A stretch of 64,000 nt of DNA from JAJRXC01 sp047639555 (GCA_047639555.1 JBLIOE010000014.1:13623-77622), one strand, 5' to 3'; shown: positions 27,083-35,944, counted from the first letter of the stretch. Translations and numbers: made by a program. The notes: a model not told the origin generated them from the sequence alone.

Positions 27083-28311
27083 GGCGTTCGACGGTACACG
27101 TCATGCCGCGGTCGAGTGAGGTTCCACGCACCGGTGGCGGAGCGCCAGGCGTGGAAGCCTTGTTCTTTGATGCGATTGTGTTTCCCGCATCCGGGTGCCC
27201 CGTTGCCGGGGTTGGATCTCCCCTCGCGTCGCCATGGCAGCAGGTGGTCAATCTGGCACTTCGAGGCAGGGATCCAACATCCGGTCCAATAACAAGCGAC
27301 CTCAGAGAGCAGAGCGGCATCGCGAGCGCTTCCGGTGAAGAGCCGAGAGCGGCGCCCGAGGTCGATGACCACTCCGGCAGCATCGACGACCACGCGCCGC
27401 ACATGGTCGACGAAAGAGCGAGCCACGATCTCTGCCGGATTGACGTAGACACCATCGATCGTTCGAGAGAAGCGATTGCGGTCGGTGGGATCGATCGGAC
27501 CGGGCTCGGCACCAACAAGAACGGCCGCTTGGTGCTCATAGGTCGACTGGTCGATTACAAGGTCGGTGGTGGTGTCGATCAGCTGACCATCGGGGCCGAC
27601 GGCCGCGCCACGACGGACGAGCTTCATGAATGCGTCGTATCGGAGCTGAGCTGTGGTGCGCGGAAGGTGTTGGCGCCATTCGTCGCCGAATTCGGCCTGC
27701 GACGCTTCGATATCGGTGAGGCGTTCGGCGTCGACGAGCCGCTCGAGGATCTCCGCGAATTGGGCGCCGTCGATCGACATGAGGCGACCACGAAGATCCC
27801 AGAATCCGTTGAAGTCCTGCACCGTCTCGATCTTGCGGCGGCGCCAGCGTTTGTTGGCCTTGTCGGCCGCTCCGTCTTGGTCAACTCGACTGGTCCACTC
27901 GATGCAGAACCGATCGAACTCGATGAACTCCATCTCGCGAGCGGCGAGGAGAAACGCGGCCTCGCATACCGGCACGAAATCGCGCACGCGCGGATTGCTC
28001 CATACGGCGGCGATCCGACGAACCTGGTCGGTGCCAACAAGACCGTCGGCATAGGCCGCGGCGACAGCCGGTAGATCGCGCAGGCACTTCATTACTCGAT
28101 CGCGTTGTGATGCCTCGGACCCTGACAGTTGGCCGTGCACGCGCATCATTGTCCGGGCCGAGAAGTGCCCGTCCGTCGTGTAGACACCGGTGTGATCAAT
28201 CCGGTCGAGTAGCGCGATGCGCTCCGCATCGATCCGCCGAGCCTCGCGCTCGAGCCGAGCGATTTCGGCGGCGGCCGAGTCGGCATCGAACCCACCCTTA
28301 GAGTCGAACAT
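26926..28311 (-). CDS. DUF222/HNH endonuclease domain protein
   Basis: 461 aa. The N-terminal ~280 residues match the DUF222 (13E12-like) region common in multicopy actinobacterial proteins. An HNH nuclease motif follows (CYWTGC, CQIDHLLPW, GAPGCGKHN, residues about 345-385). Such genes are often mobile-element passengers; no repeats or target duplication were seen here. The last ~52 codons overlap the 5' end of the ligase gene in another frame and encode a low-complexity Ser/Pro/Arg tail with no family likeness, so the natural stop may have been lost. The start is fixed by TAGAGT (28324-28319), 7 nt upstream of the ATG. Confidence 0.85.
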   Translation of the reverse strand: MFDSKGGFDADSAAAEIARLEREARRIDAERIALLDRIDHTGVYTTDGHFSARTMMRVHGQLSGSEASQRDRVMKCLRDLPAVAAAYADGLVGTDQVRRIAAVWSNPRVRDFVPVCEAAFLLAAREMEFIEFDRFCIEWTSRVDQDGAADKANKRWRRRKIETVQDFNGFWDLRGRLMSIDGAQFAEILERLVDAERLTDIEASQAEFGDEWRQHLPRTTAQLRYDAFMKLVRRGAAVGPDGQLIDTTTDLVIDQSTYEHQAAVLVGAEPGPIDPTDRNRFSRTIDGVYVNPAEIVARSFVDHVRRVVVDAAGVVIDLGRRSRLFTGSARDAALLSEVACYWTGCWIPASKCQIDHLLPWRREGRSNPGNGAPGCGKHNRIKEQGFHAWRSATGAWNLTRPRHDVYRRTPCPTMPLRSTPTSRKSSSASPRESPIAKPSSPPIDDSRLAKSASAAPDSPMR

Positions 28312-28350
28312 ACGTTCGACTCTACTTATGGGGTGTGACAGCGGAACGGG

Positions 28351-28366
28351 GGGGTGATGTCACCCC
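28351..28366. promoter_or_regulatory. palindrome upstream of the HNH gene
   Basis: GGGGTGATGTCACCCC (16 nt, stem of 6 with a 4-nt loop) lies at about -40 to -55 from the predicted HNH transcription start, and 37 nt after the end of the ferritin-like gene. It could be an operator or a weak terminator; no T-run follows on either strand. Confidence 0.35.
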
Positions 28367-28402
28367 GCACGCTGCGCGAATCGATCGGGATGCCAGGGCG
28401 AG

Positions 28403-29527
28403 TTAGCTCGCAGCGGCCGCTTCGGCGCGATCGGCGGCGACGGCGTCGTAGGTGTCGTAGTCGTCGGCGGTGGAGTCGGCGAACTCGTACTCCATCAATC
28501 CGGCTTCGCCCCACATCTTGCGAAGGTGGCCGTCGTTGGCATCGAGGAGGCCGAGCTTGCGGGTGTTGGGCACAAGCTTGCCAAAGAAGCCGTGCTGGAA
28601 GCTGGTGAAGAGCGACTGGTCGACTTTTGTCGCTCCTTCTTGGAGCGCGGGCATCGCTGTTTTGAGGGGCACGCCCATGCGGTCCCATACCTCGGGGATG
28701 CCGGACCGGGCCCGATTGCGGATGGTGTTTTCCGCCATGAACTCCTGGCGTTCGAACAGCTCGGCCGAGCTGAGATTCTCGTAGAACTCGCCCAACGAGA
28801 GAATACCGAAGGCCACATGGCGGGCCTCGTCGGCCAGCACATAACGAAGGAGCTTCCGGAGCAAGGGTTCTTCGGTGGCTCGGAGCATCTGGCCGAAGGC
28901 CGCGAGCGCCAGCGACTCGATGATGATCTGCATCCCGAGATAGGCGATGTCCCAGCGGCTGTCTTCGATGAGCGCCTGGATCTGCTCATCGAGGTACGGG
29001 CTCATGGGGTATGCGTCGCCCAACTTCAGGTCGAGGTACTTGGCGAACACTTCCGTGTGGCGGGCTTCGTCCATGGTCTGGGTGGCGGCGTAGTACTTGG
29101 CGTCGATCCACGGCACCGTCTCGACGATCTTGGCGGCGACCATCATGGCGCCCTGTTCGCCGTGCATGAACTGCGACAGGCTGGCTTTCAGCGACTCGAT
29201 CGAGAGTTGCGTGAACTCCTTCTCGCCCCAGTTCTTGAACGGCGACCCGGGCACGTCCTTGGCGGCACGAGCGACGGCCACGGTGGGGTTGTCTTTTTGT
29301 GTTGTGGCGACGAGGAACTCCGGGTCGACATCGGTTGCCCAGTCGAGGTCGTTCATCGAATCCCATTGCGACGCCATCGCCTTGTTGTAGAGCGTGACGA
29401 GCTGAGGCCGCTCCCGGTCGTACTTCCAGGAGAAGATTCGATCGGCGTTGTCAGTGATCAGTTTGATGGTGTCATCGACTTCGGCCTGCTCGGGGAGCGG
29501 CGGTGCAGAAGGATCAACAGTCGTCAT
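28403..29527 (-). CDS. ferritin-like diiron protein
   Basis: 374 aa, largely helical. The two halves of a carboxylate-bridged diiron site are visible: HGEQGAM with DEARHTEVFAKY (about residues 122-160), and IIIESLALAAFG with VLADEARHVAFG (about 205-245). Relatives include ribonucleotide-reductase-like oxidases, AurF-type N-oxygenases and alkane or acyl hydroxylases. The protein is longer than simple ferritins, and an oxygenase or desaturase role is likelier than iron storage (inference). TACCCT (29540-29535), 7 nt before the ATG, supports the start. It is divergent from the thiolase gene, with 87 bp between. Confidence 0.75.
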   Translation of the reverse strand: MTTVDPSAPPLPEQAEVDDTIKLITDNADRIFSWKYDRERPQLVTLYNKAMASQWDSMNDLDWATDVDPEFLVATTQKDNPTVAVARAAKDVPGSPFKNWGEKEFTQLSIESLKASLSQFMHGEQGAMMVAAKIVETVPWIDAKYYAATQTMDEARHTEVFAKYLDLKLGDAYPMSPYLDEQIQALIEDSRWDIAYLGMQIIIESLALAAFGQMLRATEEPLLRKLLRYVLADEARHVAFGILSLGEFYENLSSAELFERQEFMAENTIRNRARSGIPEVWDRMGVPLKTAMPALQEGATKVDQSLFTSFQHGFFGKLVPNTRKLGLLDANDGHLRKMWGEAGLMEYEFADSTADDYDTYDAVAADRAEAAAAS

Positions 29528-29614
29528 GCCCGTGAGGGTAGAGGAGAGTTCGGGTTGCGTTCACGTTGGCGGCCGATCACGCTGGTGGGCAGTCGCTATT
29601 TCAGGAGCATGTTT

Positions 29615-30790
29615 ATGACCGAGGTCGTCATCGTTGAAGCCGTCCGTTCTGCCGTCGGAAAGAAGAACGGCACCCTCGGCCACACCCATCCGACCGATCT
29701 TCTCGGCACCGTCCAGATGGCCTGCCTTGAGCGCGCCGGTGTGTCCTCGAGCGAGGTCGACCAGGTGGTCGGCGGATGTATCAACCAGATTGGTGCGCAG
29801 GGGATGAACGTCACCCGCACGGCATGGCTCAGCCACGGGGGCGATGTGAACGCCGCTTGTTCAACTGTCGACTCTCAATGTGGATCAAGCCAGCACGCCG
29901 TGAATCTTGGCTACTCGCTGATTGCGGCGGGGGTTGAAGATGTCGTGCTCGCTTGTGGTGTCGAAGTGATGACCATGCTGCCGGTCGGATCCAACACGAT
30001 GAACGGACCCGGTCGGCCGGTGAGCCGGAGCTACTTCGAGCATCACGAATTCACCTCGCAGTTCGAGGGCGCCGAGCGGATGGCGACAAAATACGGTATC
30101 TCTCGTGACGACACGGACGCCTTCGGTCTGGAGTCGCAGGAGCGGGCCGCTCGCGCCCGAGACGAGGGTCGATTTGAAACGCAGATCGTTCCGGTGTCAG
30201 CGGTACTCGTCGACGAAGAAGGGAAAAAGACCGGCGAGACGGTGGAGTTTGCCCGCGATGAGGTGCCCCGCGACACCAGTCTTGAGTCGCTCGCCAAGTT
30301 GAAGCCGGTCGCTCGCGAGGACGGCATCCACACTGCCGGCACAAGTTCGCAGATCTCCGACGGCGCCGCGGCGGTGCTGATGATGTCGGCCGAGAAAGCT
30401 GCCGAGCTGGGGCTAAAGCCTCTGGCCCGAATCGCGCAGACGGCGCTGGTCGGTTGCGATCCGGTGTTGATGCTCGAAGGGCCGATTCCGGCAACCGAGC
30501 GGGTCCTGAGTCGCGAAGGAATCAGCATTGACGATGTCGACGTCTTCGAGGTCAACGAGGCGTTTGCATCGGTGGTGCTTTCCTGGGCGAAGGCGACCGG
30601 TGCTGACCTGGAGAAGACGAATCCCAATGGCGGCGCCATTGCGCTTGGTCACCCGCTCGGCGGCACCGGCTGCATCCTCACGACTAAGGCGCTGCACGAA
30701 CTGGAGCGCACCGGCGGCAAGTGGGGCCTGATCTCGATGTGTTGTGGCGGCGGACTCGGCACCGGCACGCTCATCGAGCGACTGGACTAA
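29615..30790 (+). CDS. thiolase (acetyl-CoA C-acyltransferase)
   Basis: 391 aa. The active-site residues of degradative thiolases are in place: Cys89 in DSQCGSSQ, His346 in GHPLGGTG and Cys376 in SMCCGGG. It catalyses the last step of a beta-oxidation turn (3-ketoacyl-CoA plus CoA to acetyl-CoA and a shortened acyl-CoA) or the reverse. The ATG at 29615 is chosen because AGGAG (29603-29607) lies 7 nt before it; the Met two codons upstream would leave only 1 nt. It is tail-to-tail with the flavin monooxygenase gene, overlapping by 4 nt at the stops. Confidence 0.94.
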   Translation: MTEVVIVEAVRSAVGKKNGTLGHTHPTDLLGTVQMACLERAGVSSSEVDQVVGGCINQIGAQGMNVTRTAWLSHGGDVNAACSTVDSQCGSSQHAVNLGYSLIAAGVEDVVLACGVEVMTMLPVGSNTMNGPGRPVSRSYFEHHEFTSQFEGAERMATKYGISRDDTDAFGLESQERAARARDEGRFETQIVPVSAVLVDEEGKKTGETVEFARDEVPRDTSLESLAKLKPVAREDGIHTAGTSSQISDGAAAVLMMSAEKAAELGLKPLARIAQTALVGCDPVLMLEGPIPATERVLSREGISIDDVDVFEVNEAFASVVLSWAKATGADLEKTNPNGGAIALGHPLGGTGCILTTKALHELERTGGKWGLISMCCGGGLGTGTLIERLD

Positions 30791-31860
30791 CTCCAGCGAG
30801 GCCGAAGCGGTGCGTGGTCGATCGACGGCAGCACGTGTTTGGCGACGAGGTCGCACTCGGCTTCGTGGGTGTAACCCGACAGGATGAACGCGTCGACGCC
30901 CGCCGCTCGGTAGGCCTCAAGCTTGGCGACCACCTGGTCGGGGTCGCCGACGATCGCCGCGCCCGCGCCGGAACGGGCTCGCCCGATGCCCGTCCACAGG
31001 TTGGCCTCGGCGTAGCCGTCATTGTCGGCGCTGTCTCGTAGGTCTGACTGGCGACTGACGCCTACGGAGGCAGTGTCGAGCGACTTTGCCCGGATCGCCT
31101 GTCCGGTCTCGTCGTCGAGTCTTGAGACCAGCTGGTCGGCGGCGGCCCGGGCTTCTGCCTCGGTTTCGCGAACGATCACGTGGGCCCGCAGGCCGTAGCG
31201 CAGCTCACGCCCGACCGCGGCGCTCCGCCGACGCATGTTGTCAATCGTGGCGGCCACGGACGAGACGGTGTCGGGCCACGTGAGGAAGACGTCGGCGGCC
31301 TCAGCCGCGGTGTCTTTGGCATCTTCGGAGAAGCCGCCGAAGTACATCGGCGGACATGCGCCCCGCTCGGTTGCGATGCGCGGCGGGTCAATTGCCAACT
31401 GCACAGAGTCGCCGTCGATCTCGAGCCGCTCACCGTTCAAGAGGGTGCGTAGCCCGTGCATGTGTTCACGGGTCCGCTGATAACGCGGACCTGAATCGAG
31501 CGCTTGCCCGGGAAGATCCGACGAGATGATGTTGATGGTGAGCCGACCGTCGACCATCTGATCAAGCGTTGCGATCTGGCGCGCAAGTTGGGGCAGCCAC
31601 ATCTCGCCGATCCGGACCGCCAACAGCAGGTGGATTTGATCGGTCAGCGGGCCGATGCCGCCCGCGAACGCGACTGAGTCGATGCCGAGTTGGTAACCCG
31701 ACGGGAGGAGCACGTTGTCGAAGCCGTTGCGGTCCGCTCGCAACACGATGTCGCGACAGTGCGCCCACGAACTTTGCAGCGCGGGGTCGGGCACCCCGAG
31801 GAACTCGTAGTCGTCATCACACAACGCGGCGAACCATGAAATCTCGACCGGGTCGCTCAT
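30787..31860 (-). CDS. LLM-class flavin-dependent monooxygenase (SsuD-like)
   Basis: 357 aa bacterial-luciferase-fold enzyme of the alkanesulfonate monooxygenase type. GFDNVLLPSG and the non-prolyl cis region LLLAVRIGEMWLPQLARQ are in the N-terminal half, GRLTINIIS follows, and a long C-terminal helix pair ends the chain. Relatives use FMNH2 or F420 and oxygen to cleave sulfonates or oxidise small molecules. No flavin reductase or sulfonate transporter lies nearby, so the substrate is open. It is coupled by ATGA (31860-31857) to the aldo/keto reductase gene upstream. Confidence 0.85.
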   Translation of the reverse strand: MSDPVEISWFAALCDDDYEFLGVPDPALQSSWAHCRDIVLRADRNGFDNVLLPSGYQLGIDSVAFAGGIGPLTDQIHLLLAVRIGEMWLPQLARQIATLDQMVDGRLTINIISSDLPGQALDSGPRYQRTREHMHGLRTLLNGERLEIDGDSVQLAIDPPRIATERGACPPMYFGGFSEDAKDTAAEAADVFLTWPDTVSSVAATIDNMRRRSAAVGRELRYGLRAHVIVRETEAEARAAADQLVSRLDDETGQAIRAKSLDTASVGVSRQSDLRDSADNDGYAEANLWTGIGRARSGAGAAIVGDPDQVVAKLEAYRAAGVDAFILSGYTHEAECDLVAKHVLPSIDHAPLRPRWS

Positions 31861-32762
31861 GGAAGGGCCACGCCTTCGCTGGCTTGGATGAGCGCGTAGA
31901 CATCGGCGCGGTCGAGCCAGACGGTGAGGGCCGCCGCGGCGTCAACGATGCGGGCCGGGTTTTGCGTGCCGAGGATCGCGATTGGCGCGGCGGGGAAGGC
32001 GAGCACGAACGCATAGGCGATCGCCGCTCGATCGACCCCCTCACGTTCGGCGAGCTCATCGAGGAGCATGAGTAGCTCGGCCCGGAGGCCTTCGCCGGTC
32101 ATGATGCGACCGCCGGCCAGCGGGCTCCAAGCGAGCGGCACGACGCCGTCGCGGAGGCAGAGTTCGAACGTGCCGTCCCGTAGCGGCCCGGTATTGGCCG
32201 CCGAGAATTCCGGCTGCGTTGTGACGATCGGGAAGCCGAGATGAGCGGCGAGGGCATCGTGCTGCGCGACCGTGTGGTTGGACAGGCCCACTTCGCGGAT
32301 CTTGCCCGCTTCTCGTAGGGCGGTGAGCGTGGTGGCCACGTCGGCCGGGTGGGTCAAGAGGTCGGCCCGGTGGATTTGGTAAAGGTCGATCGTGTCGACC
32401 GCGAGCCGGCGCAGGCTGGCATCACAAGCGGCGGTGAGGCCCGACGGACTGCTGTCGTAGGGAGTCGGCGGCATGATTCCGCCCTTACTCGCGAGCACCA
32501 TGCGGTCCCGCAGCGAGGGGGTGGCCGAGAGCACTCTTCCGAGAAGTTCTTCGTTGGCGCCAAAGCCGGTGCCGCCCCAGTCGAAGCCGTAGACGTCGGC
32601 GGTGTCGATGAGGTTGAGCCCGGCATCGAGCGCGGTTTCGATCAGCCGGGTTGCGTCCTCGACAGACGAGGTCGTGAAGCGCCAGCAGCCGTAAGCCAGG
32701 GGTCCAACGGCGCCGAGCGAGCCGAGCGTTCGGGGGGAGGCGTTGACGAGCGAGTCGGGCAT
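31857..32762 (-). CDS. aldo/keto reductase
   Basis: 301 aa TIM-barrel oxidoreductase. The catalytic tetrad is recognisable: Asp and Tyr in IDTADVYGFDW, Lys in MVLASKGG and His in LYQIHRAD. NADPH-binding residues follow in the C-terminal third (SPLAGGRIM region). It reduces aldehydes, ketones or sugars; substrate unknown. It is the first gene of a two-gene operon with the flavin monooxygenase, and divergent from a Gfo/Idh/MocA gene with only 18 bp between. TAGCTT (32775-32770) 7 nt upstream supports the start. Confidence 0.88.
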   Translation of the reverse strand: MPDSLVNASPRTLGSLGAVGPLAYGCWRFTTSSVEDATRLIETALDAGLNLIDTADVYGFDWGGTGFGANEELLGRVLSATPSLRDRMVLASKGGIMPPTPYDSSPSGLTAACDASLRRLAVDTIDLYQIHRADLLTHPADVATTLTALREAGKIREVGLSNHTVAQHDALAAHLGFPIVTTQPEFSAANTGPLRDGTFELCLRDGVVPLAWSPLAGGRIMTGEGLRAELLMLLDELAEREGVDRAAIAYAFVLAFPAAPIAILGTQNPARIVDAAAALTVWLDRADVYALIQASEGVALP

Positions 32763-32780
32763 GACTCGTAAGCTACCCAG
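32763..32780. promoter_or_regulatory. bidirectional promoter with shared -10 palindrome
   Basis: The 18-bp gap between two divergent start codons contains TAAGCTA (32769-32775). Read right it gives the -10 TAAGCT ending 6 nt before the ATG at 32781. Read left it gives TAGCTT ending 7 nt before the ATG at 32762. The two -10 boxes occupy the same five bases, so only one polymerase could open the site at a time. Both mRNAs would be leaderless. Confidence 0.6.
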
Positions 32781-33848
32781 ATGTCAGAACTGCGTTACGG
32801 AATCATCGGCACCGGAATGATGGGCGTCGAACACATCCACAACCTTCTGCATGTTGAAGGGGCCGAGATCACCGCGTTGGCCGACCCCGATCGCGGCAGT
32901 CTTGATACTGCGAGCGCGATTATCCCGGACGCGGCGACTTTCGCTGACCATCGCGGTCTCGTGGAGTCGGGCCGGTGCGACGCCGTGGTGATCGCATCGC
33001 CGAACATGACCCATGTCGACGTGCTCGACGATGTCTTACGTTCTGACCTCCACGTGCTGGTGGAAAAGCCGCTCTGCACCACCGTCGACGACTGCTACGC
33101 GGTGATCGACCTGGCTCAGGCCCGCGACGCGATCACGTGGGTCGGGCTTGAGTATCGGTACATCCCGCCGGTCGCAAAGCTCATCAGTGAAGTCGACAGC
33201 GGCGCGGTCGGCCGGCCTCGTATGGTGGCGATCCGCGAACACCGCATGCCCTTCCTCACCAAGGTGGGGGACTGGAACCGCTTCAGTCGAAACACCGGCG
33301 GCACGCTCGTCGAGAAGTGCTGCCACTTCTTCGATCTCATGAACCGGATCATGGCGAGTCCGCCCGTTCGTGTGATGGCTTCCGGGGCCCAGGACGTGAA
33401 CCACATAGACGAGGTCTATGAGGGCGAGACACCCGACATTCTCGACAACGCGTACGTGATCGTCGAGTTCGAGGATGGCGGACGGGGCATGCTCGATCTC
33501 TGCATGTTCGCCGAGGCGACGCGCTACACCGAGGAGCTCAGCGTGCTCGGCGCCCGCGGCAAGGTGGAAGCGCTGCTCCCGGGTAACGAGTTCCGGGCCG
33601 GTCGCCGGGGCGAACACTTCTATGGCGGTGTTGATGTCGAGGCCATTCACGACGAACGCATTGCGTACGAGGGTTTCCACGACGGTTCTTCATACATCGA
33701 GCACATGCACTTCCGCGACGCGATCCTCGGCAACAGCACCCCGGAGGTCACGCTGGAAGACGGTCTTATGTCGGTGATCGTGGGCGCCGCTGCCCATCGC
33801 TCGATCGACGAGGCGCGACCGGTGCTGATCGAAGAGTTCCTTCGCTAG
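32781..33848 (+). CDS. Gfo/Idh/MocA family oxidoreductase
   Basis: 355 aa. An N-terminal Rossmann fold (GIIGTGMMGVEH, about residues 7-18) carries NAD(P), EKPLCT (about 94-99) contains the conserved catalytic-region Lys-Pro, and the C-terminal alpha/beta domain follows. Members oxidise or reduce sugars, inositols and related cyclic alcohols. The divergent aldo/keto reductase suggests a related sugar-like or cyclic substrate (inference). The 63 bp after the gene separate it from a convergent CoA transferase gene. Confidence 0.9.
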   Translation: MSELRYGIIGTGMMGVEHIHNLLHVEGAEITALADPDRGSLDTASAIIPDAATFADHRGLVESGRCDAVVIASPNMTHVDVLDDVLRSDLHVLVEKPLCTTVDDCYAVIDLAQARDAITWVGLEYRYIPPVAKLISEVDSGAVGRPRMVAIREHRMPFLTKVGDWNRFSRNTGGTLVEKCCHFFDLMNRIMASPPVRVMASGAQDVNHIDEVYEGETPDILDNAYVIVEFEDGGRGMLDLCMFAEATRYTEELSVLGARGKVEALLPGNEFRAGRRGEHFYGGVDVEAIHDERIAYEGFHDGSSYIEHMHFRDAILGNSTPEVTLEDGLMSVIVGAAAHRSIDEARPVLIEEFLR

Positions 33849-33911
33849 TTCGGAGCGAACCCGGTGGCGACATCGTTGGTGAGCGCCGAAAGGGCGACAT
33901 CCCAGCCGCCG

Positions 33912-35114
33912 TCAGATGATGCCCGCGGTCCGCAGGTCGTTGATCTGCGCATCGGATCGCCCGAGTACGGACCGGAGCACCTCGTCGGTGTCGGCCCCGA
34001 GCCGCGGCGCACCCGTCGGTGCCACGTGTTCCTGGCCTGCGATCCTCGGAAACGGGGCCTGCTGGCGCACATCGCCGAGGATCGGATCGTGGATCGGCAT
34101 GATGTCGCCGCGAGCGATGACGTGTTCGTCGTTGCTGAGGTCGGCGGCGTCGTAGGCAGTGCCGACGGGAACGTCGTGGGCGACACAACGTTCCTCGATT
34201 TCGGCGGCGGTTCGGACCGCCGCCCAGTCGGCCACGATCTGGTTGATCTCCTCGTTGTTTTCGGACCGGGCCGCCGGGGTGGCGTAACGGTCGTCAGCGA
34301 GAAGATCGACACGATCCATGGCAGCACAGAGGCGCTCGAAGTTGTTCTGCGCGGCGGCCACGATGCACACGAACCGGCCGTCGCTGCTCGGGTAGTTGTC
34401 GAGCGGGGCGCTGTGGTCGAGTCGGTTTCCGGTTCGTTGGCGCACGATGCCGAGCGTGTCATAGGCCGCGATCGTCCATTCGAGGATTCGCAAGGCAGAC
34501 CCGTAGAGGTAGGCATCGATCACGCCGCCGGTGCCGGTTCCTTTGGCGTCTCGTTCGTAGAGCAATCCCAACGCGGCTTGCGACGCGAACACGCCGGTCA
34601 GATAGTCGGTGACGGTCACGCCGGGTCGAACCGGCGGCCGGTCCGGTTCACCGGTGAGATGGAGGAGGCCGCCATAGGCCACGCCGTTGCGGTCGAGCCC
34701 GGGTCGCAGCGACTTCGGCCCGTCCTGGCCAAACACGCTGATCCGGACGGTGACCAGGCGAGGGTCGAGCCGCTCTGGCGAGATGTTCCATCGCTCGAGC
34801 GTGCCCGGACGGAAGTTCTCACACACGACATCGGATGTTGCGGCGAGCTCTCGGAAGATTTCCTGCCCCTCAGGTCGGCGAAGGTCGAGGGTGACGGACT
34901 TCCGACCGCGGCCTTCGACAGCCCAATAGAGCGAATACGGACCTTCGTCGGTTTCGATGAACGGGCCAAGGTCGCGCAGCGGGTCACCGCCCTGCGGCTG
35001 TTCGATTTTGATGACCTCGGCGCCCTGTTCGCCGAAGAGTCCAGCACAGAACGGCGCCGCGATACGAGTGCCGAGATCGAGGACCCGGAGTCCTTCGAGT
35101 GGTCGTCGACTCAC
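33912..35114 (-). CDS. CaiB/BaiF-type (family III) CoA transferase
   Basis: 400 aa. Typical family III motifs: RVLDLGTRIAAPFCAGLFGE at the start, VIKIEQPQGGDPLR, SVTLDLRRPEG and VVCENFRPGTLERW. The nucleophilic Asp is expected in the GVTVTDYLTG stretch (about residue 160). Such enzymes move CoA between carboxylic acids such as carnitine, bile acids, formate/oxalate or racemise methylacyl-CoAs. The start is GTG at 35114, which overlaps the stop of the enoyl-CoA hydratase gene (GTGA). An in-frame extension upstream is an antisense-like, Arg-rich shadow. Two-gene operon with that hydratase. Confidence 0.9.
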   Translation of the reverse strand: MSRRPLEGLRVLDLGTRIAAPFCAGLFGEQGAEVIKIEQPQGGDPLRDLGPFIETDEGPYSLYWAVEGRGRKSVTLDLRRPEGQEIFRELAATSDVVCENFRPGTLERWNISPERLDPRLVTVRISVFGQDGPKSLRPGLDRNGVAYGGLLHLTGEPDRPPVRPGVTVTDYLTGVFASQAALGLLYERDAKGTGTGGVIDAYLYGSALRILEWTIAAYDTLGIVRQRTGNRLDHSAPLDNYPSSDGRFVCIVAAAQNNFERLCAAMDRVDLLADDRYATPAARSENNEEINQIVADWAAVRTAAEIEERCVAHDVPVGTAYDAADLSNDEHVIARGDIMPIHDPILGDVRQQAPFPRIAGQEHVAPTGAPRLGADTDEVLRSVLGRSDAQINDLRTAGII

Positions 35115-35944
35115 GATGGATCGGTGTGTTCGGCGAAGACGTCCTTCATCGAACTCTTGGCCTTCCGCGCCTCGAGCGCTTCGAGCGCGGTGGCCGTGTT
35201 GTGCATCCAGTGATGGGCCTGGAAGTGGTAATCCCACGCATCTCGTTGGCCTTGAAGATCGAGTGTCTTGTTGATCGAACGTTTCACCACCTGGGCGGTG
35301 GCGGGCGGGACGAGAGCGATGCGGTCGGCGAGAGATCGGGCCTCGATGAGGAGTTGGTCACGCGGGACCACTCGGTTGACCATGCCGAACCGCTCGGCTT
35401 CGGCGGCGGAGAAGGTCTCGGCCGCGAGAAGGAATTCCTTTGCCTTTCGCGCCGGCATCTCCCAGGGCTCTACGAGGATCTCCACGGCCGCGCCAGTCAT
35501 GCGTAGCACCGGATTCTGAAAGGACGCGTCGTCGCTCGCGACGATCAGGTCGCACATGCAGGCGAGCATCACGCCCGCGGCGATGCACTTTCCTTGGACG
35601 GCCGCGATAGTCGGCTTGCGGAAGTTGCGAATACGCAGGCATCGGTCGAAGTACATGACCTTCTCGTGCTGCCATTTCCCCTCAGGCGTCTCTCGCATGA
35701 CGCGCCACTCGTCGGGTTCGGCATCGCCGACGAGTGCCTTCAGGTCGTGCCCCGCCGACCAGTGTTTGCCGTTGCCGGCGAGAATGACGACACGGACGTC
35801 GTCGTCGCGGTCGGCCAGATCAAACGCCGCATCGAGCTCGTCGATCATCTGCGTGTCTTGCGCGTTGGCAACCTCGGGTCGATCAAGCGTGATGGTGCAA
35901 ACAGCACTGTCGACGGCGTAGGTGATTGTGTCGAATTCGGCCAT
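35111..35944 (-). CDS. enoyl-CoA hydratase/isomerase family protein
   Basis: 277 aa crotonase-fold protein. WSAGHDLKALV is the first oxyanion loop and AVQGKCIAAGVMLACMCDL the second; the usual Gly-Gly of the second loop is Ala-Ala-Gly here. The C-terminal tail (HWMHNTATALEALEAR) is helical. It might hydrate, isomerise or cleave an acyl-CoA. The start is set at ATG 35944, with AGGCT 6 nt upstream and an AGGTGG directly before it. It is followed by a coupled CoA transferase gene, which would supply or recycle its CoA ester. Confidence 0.88.
   Translation of the reverse strand: MAEFDTITYAVDSAVCTITLDRPEVANAQDTQMIDELDAAFDLADRDDDVRVVILAGNGKHWSAGHDLKALVGDAEPDEWRVMRETPEGKWQHEKVMYFDRCLRIRNFRKPTIAAVQGKCIAAGVMLACMCDLIVASDDASFQNPVLRMTGAAVEILVEPWEMPARKAKEFLLAAETFSAAEAERFGMVNRVVPRDQLLIEARSLADRIALVPPATAQVVKRSINKTLDLQGQRDAWDYHFQAHHWMHNTATALEALEARKAKSSMKDVFAEHTDPS

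Noticed and set aside
28526..29614. Long N-terminal extension in frame with the thiolase
   Set aside because: It lies opposite the ferritin-like gene, and the thiolase has a good Shine-Dalgarno and start at 29615.
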